NCBI GenBank assembly: GCA_020636025.1 | Contig: JACJYQ010000007.1 | Span: 396,001-460,000, forward strand | DNA from: Lewinellaceae bacterium | GTDB lineage: Bacteria > Bacteroidota > Bacteroidia > Chitinophagales > Saprospiraceae | Length of the DNA: 64,000 bases | Direction of reading: 5' to 3' | Shown here: positions 29,887 to 39,200 of the stretch, piece after piece | How positions within the stretch are numbered: position 1 is the stretch's first letter | How the letters are laid out: each line of letters opens with the position of its first letter | The notes under the pieces: model-generated | Databases searched by the model: none | What the model was told of the DNA's origin: nothing | What the model saw: the letters and a program-made list of their open reading frames with translations, nothing else | Translations under genes and position numbers: made by a program

Positions 29887-32658
29887 ATGTCCAGACTTAC
29901 ACTTGTATTGCTATTTATTGCTGTTTCCAGCATCCATCTACTTGCCCAAAAAGATACAGAATTTTGGTTTGTAGCTCCTGAAATCACAAAAGGCGCGAAT
30001 GATTATGACCGGCCCGTTGCTTTCAGGTTTTCCACTTATTCAGCTGCTGCAACGGTTACACTTTCGCAGCCTGCTAATCCTGGATTTGTACCCATAGTTT
30101 TAAATATGGCACCAAATTCCAGCGATAAAATCCAGTTCCCACCCTTTTTTGATGATGTAGAAAACACGCCACCAGCGACAATCCTCAACAAGGGCTTTTT
30201 AATCGAAGCTACCTCGCCGATCACAGCCAGTTATGAAATTATCAGTACAACGCTTACAAATCCGGAGCTTTTTGCTTTGAAAGGCCGCAACGCTTTGGGA
30301 ACACAGTTTGTGATTCCGATCCAAAATATCATAGATAATGCCAATGCGCCTAGCTATTTCCCATTGCCTCATAGCGCTTTTGATTTAGTTGCTTCTGAAG
30401 ATAATACAACCGTCAACATCACACCAAGCAAGGATATTGTCGGTCATGCTGCAGGGGTTCCGTTCTCCATCACTTTAAATCGCGGTCAGACCTATTCTGC
30501 TGAAGCAGTAAGTCAGGCGGCATCGGAACACCCATCCGGTTCATTAGTAAGCGCAGATAAACCTATAGCCATCACCATTAAAGATGATTTGCTGGAATCC
30601 GGTATTGAATTTGGTGGTTTTTGTAGGGATATGATCGGCGACCAGATTGTGCCTGTTGAAAAGACGGGAACCAAATATGTCGTTCAAAAAGGCTTGCTCA
30701 ATATAAGCGAATATGTATTCATTTTTGGCACACAGGATGGTACCCAAATTTTATATAACGGTGTTCCTGCGGGGACAGTAAATACGGGTGAAACACTTGC
30801 GTTATCGGTTACAGGCCAGCATTTCATAGAGTCATCACAACCGGTTTATGTCTGGCAAATTACTGGGAATGGCTGTGAAGTTGGCGCAGCTTTGATGCCG
30901 GCACTGGATTGTAGCGGTTCAAGCTCAATTCGGTTTGTGAGACCAACGAGTGAAACATTTTTGCTGTTTTTGACTACTGAGGCAGGAAATGAAGACAGCT
31001 TCACACTCAATGGCTCTGGTACAGCCATTCTCCCGAGCGCCTTTTCAGTCGTTCCTGGTTCGAATGGCCAGTATGTATCTGCCATCATTAGCTTAAACAC
31101 AATTCAGGTGCCGGATAACGCCTCTTCTGTGATTGAAAATACTTCCGGCCTGTTCCAAATGGGATTTCTAAACGGCGCATCATTAGCAACCGGTTGCCGA
31201 TATGGCTATTTTTCCGATTTTGGAAACCAGATTGTGATAGTAGACAGTATTAGTTTTTGCTCAGGGTCTAGCGTAACTACTCACGGAATAACCATAGATA
31301 CAAGTGGGGTGTTTGAGGTGATTGGAGTTAATTCACAAGGTTGTGATACGCTTTTCCAATTCATTGCCAGCCTTATAGACCCAACGATTACACAAGAATA
31401 CATCTCACTCTGCCCCGGAGAATCCATTACCATAAACGGAGAACTGTACACCCAGGCAGGCACCGTATCCGATACCCTTACTAGTAGCTCTGGTTGTGAT
31501 TCGATCATCACATACACACTTACTCAATTGCCCAATCCAACCGATTCAGTTACCATTCCATTTTGTCCGGGAAGCACTGTGACCATCAATGGCGTTGTTT
31601 ACGATCAGCCGGGAGTAGTCCTGGATACTGTGGCAGCAAGTTCCGGTTGCGATACCATTGTGGTGTACAATCTGGTTTCACAATTGCCGGCGCCGTCTGT
31701 AGTCTCCATTTCTTGTCCAAATAACATTAACCTCATCGCAGATCCCGGGACAACTCCATTGCCGGTAGATTACACCATGCCTATGGCGAGTAGTGATTGT
31801 CCCTGTCCGGGCGTTTCTGTTGCATTGACTTCAGGCCTGGCTCCGGGTAATCTTTTTCCTGGTGGTTTGACAGAGGTTTGCTATGAGGCCGAAGATGTAT
31901 GTGGTCAGACGGCATCCTGTTGTTTTACGGTAAATGTTAGAGAAATCCAGCCCTGCGATGTTAAAGTAAATGGCTGCATGAAGTATGAACTTTTAAGTAT
32001 TACGGCAGATCCCGGCCAAAACCTTACGTACAGAATCAGGGTTACCAATAACTGCCAGGACAAGCTGATTTATACAGCCATTCAAATACCTGATGGCATG
32101 GTTGCCCTGGAGCCTGAACATCTATCTGTTTTCACGTCAGAAACCGGGAGGGATTACGACATTCGCAACCCAAATTACTCGCCATTTTACTCCATCCGCT
32201 ACAAATCAACTACCGACAGCATTTCAAACGGAGAATCAGATATATTCAGGTATACGCTGCCCGCGCAAGCCAACGTTACTTATATCAACATCAATTCACG
32301 CCTCGTCACTCAACAGTATTTTGAGGCGCATTTGAATACCTTTTATTGTCCGATAGGCATTACGCCGAGTGGTAACCGGGATAATGATTACAAGGTCGAA
32401 CCCACAAGGGTAGTTAGTTTGTACCCTAATCCGGCAACCGGTTTAATAAATCTTGTTTTTGACAATTATGCTGACATGCCATTTCAGTGGCAGATAATGA
32501 ATCTTCAAGGTCGGTTAATGGCCTCGAATTCCTCAAATACCGGTTCAGGGGTAGTGCCCATTAGCCTGCCTGCAAGTTTGCCTGATGGATTGTATTTATT
32601 GGATATCCTTTATGACAATGGTGAAAAACGAACCTTGCGTTTTGTGATCCAGGGATAA
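29887..32658 (+). CDS. T9SS type A cargo protein with IgGFc-binding-like domain and HYR domain
   Basis: 923 residues: a signal peptide (to about 21, LLAQ), the same KDTEFWFVAPEI N-terminal domain as the preceding protein, three ~50-residue CPG...GCDTI repeats (nt about 31240-31690), one HYR domain (nt about 31705-31945), a ~140-residue module starting CDVKVNGCMKYELL that recurs in the next gene, and a type A sorting tail (VSLYPNPATG ... LPDGLYLLDI). It is probably a surface adhesin. Compared with its neighbour it keeps the N-terminal domain but swaps the export tail. Confidence 0.88.
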   Translation: MSRLTLVLLFIAVSSIHLLAQKDTEFWFVAPEITKGANDYDRPVAFRFSTYSAAATVTLSQPANPGFVPIVLNMAPNSSDKIQFPPFFDDVENTPPATILNKGFLIEATSPITASYEIISTTLTNPELFALKGRNALGTQFVIPIQNIIDNANAPSYFPLPHSAFDLVASEDNTTVNITPSKDIVGHAAGVPFSITLNRGQTYSAEAVSQAASEHPSGSLVSADKPIAITIKDDLLESGIEFGGFCRDMIGDQIVPVEKTGTKYVVQKGLLNISEYVFIFGTQDGTQILYNGVPAGTVNTGETLALSVTGQHFIESSQPVYVWQITGNGCEVGAALMPALDCSGSSSIRFVRPTSETFLLFLTTEAGNEDSFTLNGSGTAILPSAFSVVPGSNGQYVSAIISLNTIQVPDNASSVIENTSGLFQMGFLNGASLATGCRYGYFSDFGNQIVIVDSISFCSGSSVTTHGITIDTSGVFEVIGVNSQGCDTLFQFIASLIDPTITQEYISLCPGESITINGELYTQAGTVSDTLTSSSGCDSIITYTLTQLPNPTDSVTIPFCPGSTVTINGVVYDQPGVVLDTVAASSGCDTIVVYNLVSQLPAPSVVSISCPNNINLIADPGTTPLPVDYTMPMASSDCPCPGVSVALTSGLAPGNLFPGGLTEVCYEAEDVCGQTASCCFTVNVREIQPCDVKVNGCMKYELLSITADPGQNLTYRIRVTNNCQDKLIYTAIQIPDGMVALEPEHLSVFTSETGRDYDIRNPNYSPFYSIRYKSTTDSISNGESDIFRYTLPAQANVTYININSRLVTQQYFEAHLNTFYCPIGITPSGNRDNDYKVEPTRVVSLYPNPATGLINLVFDNYADMPFQWQIMNLQGRLMASNSSNTGSGVVPISLPASLPDGLYLLDILYDNGEKRTLRFVIQG

Positions 32659-32689
32659 AACGTTCATTTGTAAAGGAAATCAAGAGAGT

Positions 32690-32787
32690 GGTTAAATAAC
32701 TTGTCGAAAATTTATGTCGAAGACAAAATGAGTTCTTTAGTGCTTTGACAGAAATTTTCGACAGGTTTTTAGGTAGTTATTTAATCC
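32690..32787. repeat. Imperfect long inverted repeat
   Basis: The left arm (32690-32713) pairs with 32752-32763 and 32776-32787, with a 12-nt interruption in the right arm. It lies between two adhesin genes. There is no T-tract. It could be a terminator-like structure or the remnant of a small mobile palindrome. Confidence 0.5.
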
Positions 32788-32886
32788 AGTCATTGCCGTT
32801 CCCTTGTTAATAATGCACAAAAAGCCTTAAAAGTATACCACAAGCCGATCCGGATGCCTACTTTCGGGCCGCCAAATAATTCACCC

Positions 32887-32894
32887 TAATTTTG
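32887..32894 (+). promoter_or_regulatory. Candidate -7 element (TAATTTTG)
   Basis: It matches TAnnTTTG but lies only 7 bp before the ATG at 32902. A second candidate, TACTTTCG at 32859-32866, would give a more usual leader of about 30 nt and may be the real one. Confidence 0.3.
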
Positions 32895-32901
32895 AAAACT
32901 T

Positions 32902-35900
32902 ATGAAACAACAAACGCTGTATTGTTACGGGCTTTTTTGTGCCCTTTTTTTAAGCCTCAACCCCAGTCTTTTCTCCCAACAAAATTTTGACGTAAATCTC
33001 CGAAATGCCCAAACACGCTACGCATTAGCGCTGTCTGAAGGAGAAAATGGCATTACCCTTAACGGTCTTGAACCTGGAAATACGTATTCCATTTTAGTAC
33101 TGCCGGCCACTAACCATGTTAAGGCCAATCTAGACATTGTAACTAATAGCAACGCTCAAAGCACCAAAGGCAAAGAAATCTTTCATTTCACGGCAACCAA
33201 CGATACAGAAAGTTTCCGGGTCAAAGCAAGCAGCCTGCAAAAGGAGAGTTCGATTCCGGTATTTGTTTCAGTAGATTGCGAGAGTTGCCCTCTCGAGATA
33301 CCTGATAAAACTTCGTCTCAGGCTGAATTTCTGGCCAATTTGGAAGTACAGGAAAACTTTACAGCAGAGCAGCTTATTAAAAACACGCTGATTGGCGGTG
33401 ACTGCTTTGACATCAGCAATGTTACTTTCAACGGAAATCCCCTAGCCATCGGAAAGTTTCGTAGTGGTGGGAGTAACATCGGCATCGATTCAGGTATGGT
33501 CATGAGCACCGGAAGGATAAATGTATTGCCCGGGCCAAATTTCTCTGGAGCTGCTTATGGCGGTTTTGGTCCGCAGGGTAATGATCCGGACCTTTCCTCT
33601 ATCGTTTCCGGTAGACTATACGATGTTAACATCATAGAATTTGATTTCACCCCCACGGCCAATACCGTTCAGTTTGAATTTGCTTTTGGCTCAGATGAAT
33701 ATTGTGAGTACGTGGGCACCGTTTTCAATGACGTATTTGGATTTTTTATCAGTGGCCCCGGAATAAACGGAGTGCAAAACCTGGCTGTAATACCTGGCAC
33801 AAATGGAGTGCCGGTTACGACCAATAATGTCAACCATGCGGATAACAGCAGTTTTTATGTAAATAATAACCTTGAATTGCTGGAATGTGATTTCCTTCCG
33901 GCCAATCATATTTTCGAATGTGAGCTGGATGGCTGGACAGTACCCATCACTGCCTTGGCTACAGTAACTCCTTGCGAAACCTACCACCTGAAACTGGCCA
34001 TTGCCGATGTAGAAGACAAGTACTATGATTCTGCTGTTTTTCTGAAAGCCAACTCCTTTAACTCTGGAGACGCCACCATTGCTGCTCCGGAGTATGCAAA
34101 TAATGAACAAACCGCCTATGAAAACTGTCAACAAGGAGGCATTCGATTCTCACGTCTGGGTACAGATCTGAGTCAGCCGATCACCATAGATTTTACCGTT
34201 TTGCCAAGCAGCACAGCAACCGCTGGGGTAGATTACGAACCACTCGTAAGCCCGGTTACCATTCCGGCAGGTGAATCGGAGGTTTTACTTCCGGTTATTG
34301 TCTTTCAGGATACTTTTGTTGAAGGACAGGAAAGCATCATTTTGCAGACAAGCAGTTCCTGCAATTGCGATTTGGAAGAAATTGAGTTTCTGATCAACGA
34401 TGCACAGGTATTTACGGTGACGGTTGTTCAGGATACAACTATTTGTGAAGGCTTATCCGTTCTTTTGATCGCGGAAACAACGGATGGTGTGGCGCCATTC
34501 CTTTACGATTGGAATACCGGAGACTCTACAGAAACCCTCATGGTGTCACCTACACAGTCAAGCACCTATACAGTGACAGTGACCGATGATTGTGGTATGA
34601 CCGCCACAGACGAAGTTCGTGTGGATGTAATTCCTATACTGCGTGACACCTCTGATGTCGTTTTGTGCGCTGGTGGAGAATTTACACTCAATGGCATTAC
34701 ATATACCAGTTCCACGGTGGTACAGGATACCACGTTTACAGGTTCGGCCTGTGGCGAAATCACTACTTATGTAATCGATTTTCTGGATCCAGTAACAGGT
34801 GCTGATTCTATAGGCTTTTGCCCGGGAGATGAAATAATTATTGCTGGAAATAGTTACAACAGCCCTGGAATTGTACTTGATACCCTGGTGGATGGACAAG
34901 GATGCGACAGTGTGGTAACGCACACGCTCTTTTTCCTGCCCAGCCCTATGCGTTCGGAAACCATCTCATTCTGTCCGGGAGATACTGTGTATGTTGGCGG
35001 TGTGCCCATTACAGATCCTGGTTCTGCTCAGGTGGTCATCCCGGCTTCTGTGGGTTGTGATACCATAGTCACCCATACCTTTGAATGGCTTGATCAACCT
35101 ACCCGTTCGGAAACCATCGGTATTTGCCCGGGTGATTCGGTTTTACTGGCAGGCATTTTTTATTCACAACCAGGTACAGTAGTTGTTGAAGAGGCGGCAG
35201 CTGTTGGTTGTGACACTATTGTTACTTATACTGTAGAGTTTCTCACGCCAGCGCCATCCAATATGTCGATGAAGTGCCCGAATAATATTTCGATAGATGT
35301 AGCTACCGGGGTGACTTCGGCTAATATTACCTACAATGATGCTTCTGTTTCCAGCGATTGTTTATGTCCTGGAATTGATCTGCAACAAAGTGCGGGATTA
35401 CCTTCCGGCAGTGATTTCCCCTTGGGAACTTCGCAGGTATGTTACTCAGCTCAGGACGCTTGTGGACAAACAGCCTCATGTTGTTTTGACATTACCGTTG
35501 CCGAAGGAAATCCATGTGATGTAAAAACCATTGGTTGCATGAAATATGAACTGCTCACCATAACTCAGGATCAGTTCAAAAACAAGACCTACAAGATCAG
35601 GGTGACCAATTTCTGCAGTGATGAGTTGATCTACACTGCCATTCAGATCCCGAGTGGTATTATAGCCAATAAGCCACTGGACAATACAATTTATGTAGCG
35701 CCAAGTGGAAACCAGTATCTGGTGCGCAACCCCAACTATTCACCTATTTACTCTGTCAGATATCGCGCCTTAAATGGAGGCATTGCAAATGGTCAGTCAG
35801 ATGTGCTGCGTTACACATTGCCTGCCCAGGCAGATGTGACCTACATCAACGTTACCTCCAGAATCAATATTCAGCAGTATTACAGCGCGCATTTGAACAC

Positions 35901-36228
35901 ATTCTATTGCCCGATCGGGATTACGCCAGTAGATGAGCGCTCTGATAACTCAAAGGCCGGTTTAGTGCTGGAAGCTGGCGCCATTGCTGTTTTTCCCAAC
36001 CCGACCAGTGGCGATCTGAACATCGATCTTTCCATGTGGGAAGGTCAAAGAGTTCGTTTGCAAATGTTCAGCAGTCAGGGACAGCGTGTTTTATCAAATG
36101 AGTTGGAAGCTTCGGCTACTCCGCAAAAGCTGGATTTACCTGCGAATCTGTCTACCGGTCTATACTTCCTGGAGGTTTCAGACGAAATAGGAGACAAAGA
36201 GATACTGAAAGTAGTAGTTCAAAAATAA
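32902..36228 (+). CDS. T9SS type A cargo protein with choice-of-anchor L domain
   Basis: 1108 residues: a signal peptide (to about 26, LFSQ), a beta-rich N-terminal part, a choice-of-anchor L domain (GGDCFDISNVTFNG, GIDSGMVMSTG, FAFGSDEYCEYV; about 165-400), a Calx-beta-like domain (GVDYEPL ... VFQDTFVEGQES), a PKD-like segment, four ~50-residue CPGD...GCDT repeats (nt about 34640-35240), one HYR domain, the CDVKTIGCMKYELL module shared with the preceding protein, and a type A tail (FPNPTSGDLNI ... LSTGLYFLEV). It is probably a large secreted adhesin that is anchored or cleaved at the surface. Confidence 0.9.
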   Translation: MKQQTLYCYGLFCALFLSLNPSLFSQQNFDVNLRNAQTRYALALSEGENGITLNGLEPGNTYSILVLPATNHVKANLDIVTNSNAQSTKGKEIFHFTATNDTESFRVKASSLQKESSIPVFVSVDCESCPLEIPDKTSSQAEFLANLEVQENFTAEQLIKNTLIGGDCFDISNVTFNGNPLAIGKFRSGGSNIGIDSGMVMSTGRINVLPGPNFSGAAYGGFGPQGNDPDLSSIVSGRLYDVNIIEFDFTPTANTVQFEFAFGSDEYCEYVGTVFNDVFGFFISGPGINGVQNLAVIPGTNGVPVTTNNVNHADNSSFYVNNNLELLECDFLPANHIFECELDGWTVPITALATVTPCETYHLKLAIADVEDKYYDSAVFLKANSFNSGDATIAAPEYANNEQTAYENCQQGGIRFSRLGTDLSQPITIDFTVLPSSTATAGVDYEPLVSPVTIPAGESEVLLPVIVFQDTFVEGQESIILQTSSSCNCDLEEIEFLINDAQVFTVTVVQDTTICEGLSVLLIAETTDGVAPFLYDWNTGDSTETLMVSPTQSSTYTVTVTDDCGMTATDEVRVDVIPILRDTSDVVLCAGGEFTLNGITYTSSTVVQDTTFTGSACGEITTYVIDFLDPVTGADSIGFCPGDEIIIAGNSYNSPGIVLDTLVDGQGCDSVVTHTLFFLPSPMRSETISFCPGDTVYVGGVPITDPGSAQVVIPASVGCDTIVTHTFEWLDQPTRSETIGICPGDSVLLAGIFYSQPGTVVVEEAAAVGCDTIVTYTVEFLTPAPSNMSMKCPNNISIDVATGVTSANITYNDASVSSDCLCPGIDLQQSAGLPSGSDFPLGTSQVCYSAQDACGQTASCCFDITVAEGNPCDVKTIGCMKYELLTITQDQFKNKTYKIRVTNFCSDELIYTAIQIPSGIIANKPLDNTIYVAPSGNQYLVRNPNYSPIYSVRYRALNGGIANGQSDVLRYTLPAQADVTYINVTSRINIQQYYSAHLNTFYCPIGITPVDERSDNSKAGLVLEAGAIAVFPNPTSGDLNIDLSMWEGQRVRLQMFSSQGQRVLSNELEASATPQKLDLPANLSTGLYFLEVSDEIGDKEILKVVVQK

Positions 36229-36272
36229 GCTCATTAGCTAATTGCCACATTAGCACATTAGCTAATTCAATT

Positions 36273-36320
36273 AATCGGGCCATTCAATTGTCACAGTGCC
36301 GACAAGTGAATGGCCCGATT
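36273..36320. terminator. Strong 20-bp hairpin between genes
   Basis: Arms 36273-36292 and 36301-36320 pair at 19 of 20 positions around an 8-nt loop. It lies 45 bp after the adhesin stop and upstream of the oxidoreductase promoter, so it may end transcription, but it lacks a T-tract. Degenerate CATTAGCTAATT direct repeats precede it (36232-36267). Confidence 0.5.
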
Positions 36321-36352
36321 CTATTAGGTACATATCATGTTGATATTTTCTG

Positions 36353-36360
36353 TACGTTTG
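36353..36360 (+). promoter_or_regulatory. Candidate -7 element (TACGTTTG) of the oxidoreductase gene
   Basis: It matches TAnnTTTG, with a normal leader of about 38 nt to the ATG at 36405. No clear -33 box is seen. Confidence 0.4.
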
Positions 36361-36404
36361 AAGTTCAACATGCTCATACACAGAAAAATGACCAAACTAA
36401 GGGT

Positions 36405-37781
36405 ATGAAAATAGTGATCATAGGAAATGGCATAGCAGGTACGAATGCTGCGAGGTTTATTCGTAAGCGGACTGATCATCAGATTATTATGATTTCGGAA
36501 GAATCGTGGCAGCCATATTCCCGCACGGCGCTGATGTATGTGTATATGGGACATTTGAAGTTGAAGGATACCCATCTTTATGAGGACTGGTTTTGGGAGA
36601 AAAACTGCCTTGAACGTATTCAATCAAGGGTGAATAGGGTGGATATTCATAAAAAACAATTGCAGTTACAGGATGGCAAAACCCTCGAATATGATAAGCT
36701 GATCATTGCCTGTGGCTCCAGACCAAATAAATTTGGATGGCCCGGACAATCGCTGAAAGGGGTACAAGGGCTCTATCATTTGCAAGACCTTGAGTCTATG
36801 GAGGGAAGTACCCTTGATATACTAGCTGCCGGTAAAAATGCGCGGGCTGTAATTGTAGGTGGTGGCCTGATCGGCATTGAAATGGCTGAAATGTTTCATT
36901 CCAGGCATATTCCGGTAACGTTTTTGGTTCGGGAAAACAGCTTTTGGAACCAGGTGCTGCCACCCGAGGAAAGTGACATGATCAATCGTCATATTCGGGA
37001 ACATGGTATTGATTTGCGGCTAAATACGGAGCTGAAAGAAATTACAGGAGATGCCGCAGGTAAAGTTTCAGAAGTGTACACAAATCATGGAGATCGGATT
37101 GCGTGCCAGTTTGCCGGATTGACTGTTGGGGTGAGTCCCAATATTGAATTTTTAAAAGAAAGCGGGATTAAACTGAATCGCGGCGTTTTGGTGAATGAAT
37201 GGCTTGAAACATCCGAGAAGGACATTTATGCCATTGGCGACTGCGCAGAATTGCAACAACCTGACTCAGGCCGCCGAGCCATTGAAGCGGTTTGGTATAC
37301 AGGCAGAATGATGGGACAAACAGTGGCACAAACCATCTGTGGAGTTAAAACTGCCTATAAACCGGGAATCTGGTTCAACTCTGCCAAATTCTTTGACATT
37401 GAGTATCAGGTATATGGAGATGTACCGGCTGTATTGCCGGCGCATCTGGAAACCCTGTATTGGGAGCACCCGGAAGGAAGGAAATCTGTCAGAATCAATT
37501 TTGAAAAAAATGGAGGTGCCGTCACCGGATTTAATTTGATGGGGGTGCGATACCGGCAGGAGGTTTGTGAGAAGTGGATAAAAGAGCGTACCCCAATTTC
37601 CCAGGTGCTGGAAAATTTATCCCTGGCCAATTTCGATCCTGAGTTTTTCAGGCAATACGAATCTGAGATCCTTGATCAGTATAACCGACAAAATAATACA
37701 AACATCAGGTTGTCGTCAAAACGGAGTAGAAACCAGGTGAGCAGGTTCCTGTCAAACCTTGGACAACAATCGAACGCTTAA
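36405..37781 (+). CDS. FAD/NAD(P)-dependent oxidoreductase
   Basis: 458 residues of the pyridine-nucleotide-disulfide reductase fold (Pyr_redox_2). The FAD-binding GNGIAGTNAARF is at residues about 7-18, a second dinucleotide motif VGGGLIGIEMAE is near 145-156, and the FAD-ribityl motif DIYAIGDCAE near 270-280. There is no CxxxxC redox disulfide, so it fits the rubredoxin/ferredoxin/nitrite-reductase-like reductases rather than lipoamide-type enzymes. The last ~100 residues are a basic extension. I start at the ATG at 36405 (MKIVIIGNG); upstream ORF codons would overlap the hairpin and promoter. The 4Fe-4S membrane protein follows 21 bp later, so the two probably pass electrons between NAD(P)H and a membrane carrier. 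Confidence 0.88.
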   Translation: MKIVIIGNGIAGTNAARFIRKRTDHQIIMISEESWQPYSRTALMYVYMGHLKLKDTHLYEDWFWEKNCLERIQSRVNRVDIHKKQLQLQDGKTLEYDKLIIACGSRPNKFGWPGQSLKGVQGLYHLQDLESMEGSTLDILAAGKNARAVIVGGGLIGIEMAEMFHSRHIPVTFLVRENSFWNQVLPPEESDMINRHIREHGIDLRLNTELKEITGDAAGKVSEVYTNHGDRIACQFAGLTVGVSPNIEFLKESGIKLNRGVLVNEWLETSEKDIYAIGDCAELQQPDSGRRAIEAVWYTGRMMGQTVAQTICGVKTAYKPGIWFNSAKFFDIEYQVYGDVPAVLPAHLETLYWEHPEGRKSVRINFEKNGGAVTGFNLMGVRYRQEVCEKWIKERTPISQVLENLSLANFDPEFFRQYESEILDQYNRQNNTNIRLSSKRSRNQVSRFLSNLGQQSNA

Positions 37782-37802
37782 ACGGCCAAATTGCCAATCA
37801 AC

Positions 37803-39134
37803 ATGAATAATCAGCCTCTGGAAAGTATCTCAATTGCTCAACCGCATCCGGTGAATACAAGTCTCCGGCAAAAAATGGCTCTTGCTTTGGTGGCGGTCGG
37901 ACTACTGTTTGTACTGGTTACCTGGGCATCTCGGCAGGTGTGGAATCCACTTTTGTCTCTGACAGGTTCACTGGTCACCCTTTCTGTGGGCACTCTTTGG
38001 TACGCATTTGAAACATACAAGGGAAGCTTGCCTGGTATAAAGAATAACGGCGTGATGTTCAGGAGTTTGAGCAATCGCGGCGTTTGGGGCTGGATGGTCG
38101 GGGTGTTTATTACCGCTTTTTATGTGTGCTTGTATTGGTTTCCTAAAATGTTGGGTGGCCTGGTTCAGATGTTTGATCCCTTGAGTATGTTTATCCGGGG
38201 ACGTGCTGCTGATCAGTGGTTTGTGTACGGCACCTTTTACACCCTGGCGGTTTTATTGCTTGGTGTGAAATTCATGCTCAAATACCGGCACAATCGCTAT
38301 CAACAAATAAGGACCATTTCCGTCATGTTTTTCCAGCTGGGATTCAGCTTTCTGATACCTGCCTGGATGTTGCTGATGAACCAACCGGAGTTTTATTTCA
38401 CCTATTTCTGGCCGCTCAAATACGATTATCTCTTTCCAAATACCGTCAACTGGTTAACCAACAGTTATGCGCACCTGGGTGTATTTCTTGTATTCTGGGG
38501 AGCGGTCATGAGTTTTATTGCCGTTCCTGTCCTCACCTATTTTTTCGGGAAACGCTGGTATTGTTCCTGGGTTTGCGGATGCGGGGCATTGGCAGAAACC
38601 GCCGGTGATTCATTTCGGACCTTGTCTGATAAATCTTTGAGCGCCTGGAAGCTTGAGCGCTGGCTGATTCACAGTGTGCTGGTCTTTATCATTATCACTA
38701 CCATTTTGCTGTGGGCAAACTCCTGGAAACAGGGGGCCATACTCGGTGAATACTCCATGGGCTTTTCCAAAACCTATGGATTTCTGATCGGTTCCATGTT
38801 TTCCGGGGTAATAGGTACCGGTTTTTATCCAATTTTTGGCAACCGGGTCTGGTGCCGTTTCGGGTGTCCGCAAGCGGCTCTTTTAGGTATTTTTCAAAAG
38901 TTCTTTTCCCGCTTCCGGATTACCACCAATGGCGGGCAGTGCATCTCCTGTGGAAACTGCTCTACTTATTGCGAAATGGGGATAGATGTGAAATCATATG
39001 CACAACGCGGACAGGATATTGTACGGGCGAGTTGCGTTGGTTGCGGCATTTGCTCGGCTGTTTGTCCGCGCGGGGTGTTGCGCCTGGAAAACGGCTCCGT
39101 GGATTTGATGGATCGGGCGAAATACCCCGAATAA
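37803..39134 (+). CDS. Polytopic membrane 4Fe-4S protein (NapH/NosR/CcoG-like)
   Basis: 443 residues with several membrane helices (about 25-50, 85-110, 135-155, 165-190, 220-245, 285-305). The YCSWVCGCG and WCRFGCPQA motifs resemble the extra Cys pairs of NapH/NosR proteins. The C-terminus has two ferredoxin-type sites, CISCGNCSTYC and CVGCGICSAVC. Proteins of this kind move electrons between the quinone pool or soluble carriers and extracytoplasmic reductases or metal centres; the acceptor is not evident. The ATG at 37803 is preferred over the TTG at 37791. It follows the oxidoreductase by 21 bp and looks co-transcribed. Confidence 0.87.
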   Translation: MNNQPLESISIAQPHPVNTSLRQKMALALVAVGLLFVLVTWASRQVWNPLLSLTGSLVTLSVGTLWYAFETYKGSLPGIKNNGVMFRSLSNRGVWGWMVGVFITAFYVCLYWFPKMLGGLVQMFDPLSMFIRGRAADQWFVYGTFYTLAVLLLGVKFMLKYRHNRYQQIRTISVMFFQLGFSFLIPAWMLLMNQPEFYFTYFWPLKYDYLFPNTVNWLTNSYAHLGVFLVFWGAVMSFIAVPVLTYFFGKRWYCSWVCGCGALAETAGDSFRTLSDKSLSAWKLERWLIHSVLVFIIITTILLWANSWKQGAILGEYSMGFSKTYGFLIGSMFSGVIGTGFYPIFGNRVWCRFGCPQAALLGIFQKFFSRFRITTNGGQCISCGNCSTYCEMGIDVKSYAQRGQDIVRASCVGCGICSAVCPRGVLRLENGSVDLMDRAKYPE

Positions 39135-39151
39135 ATTCGCGGTTATGTCCG

Positions 39152-39200
39152 CACTCCGCACTCCACACTCCACACTCCGCACTCCACACTCTGCACTACT
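39152..39200. repeat. Heptanucleotide tandem repeat
   Basis: Seven near-perfect copies of CACTCCR lie between convergent genes; the last copy covers the stop codon of the TfoX-N gene. The copy number may vary between strains. Confidence 0.8.

Noticed and set aside
36288..36404. N-terminal extension of the oxidoreductase from 36288
   Set aside because: The extra codons run through the hairpin and the TACGTTTG promoter element, and the FAD motif expects the Met at 36405 to be near the N-terminus.
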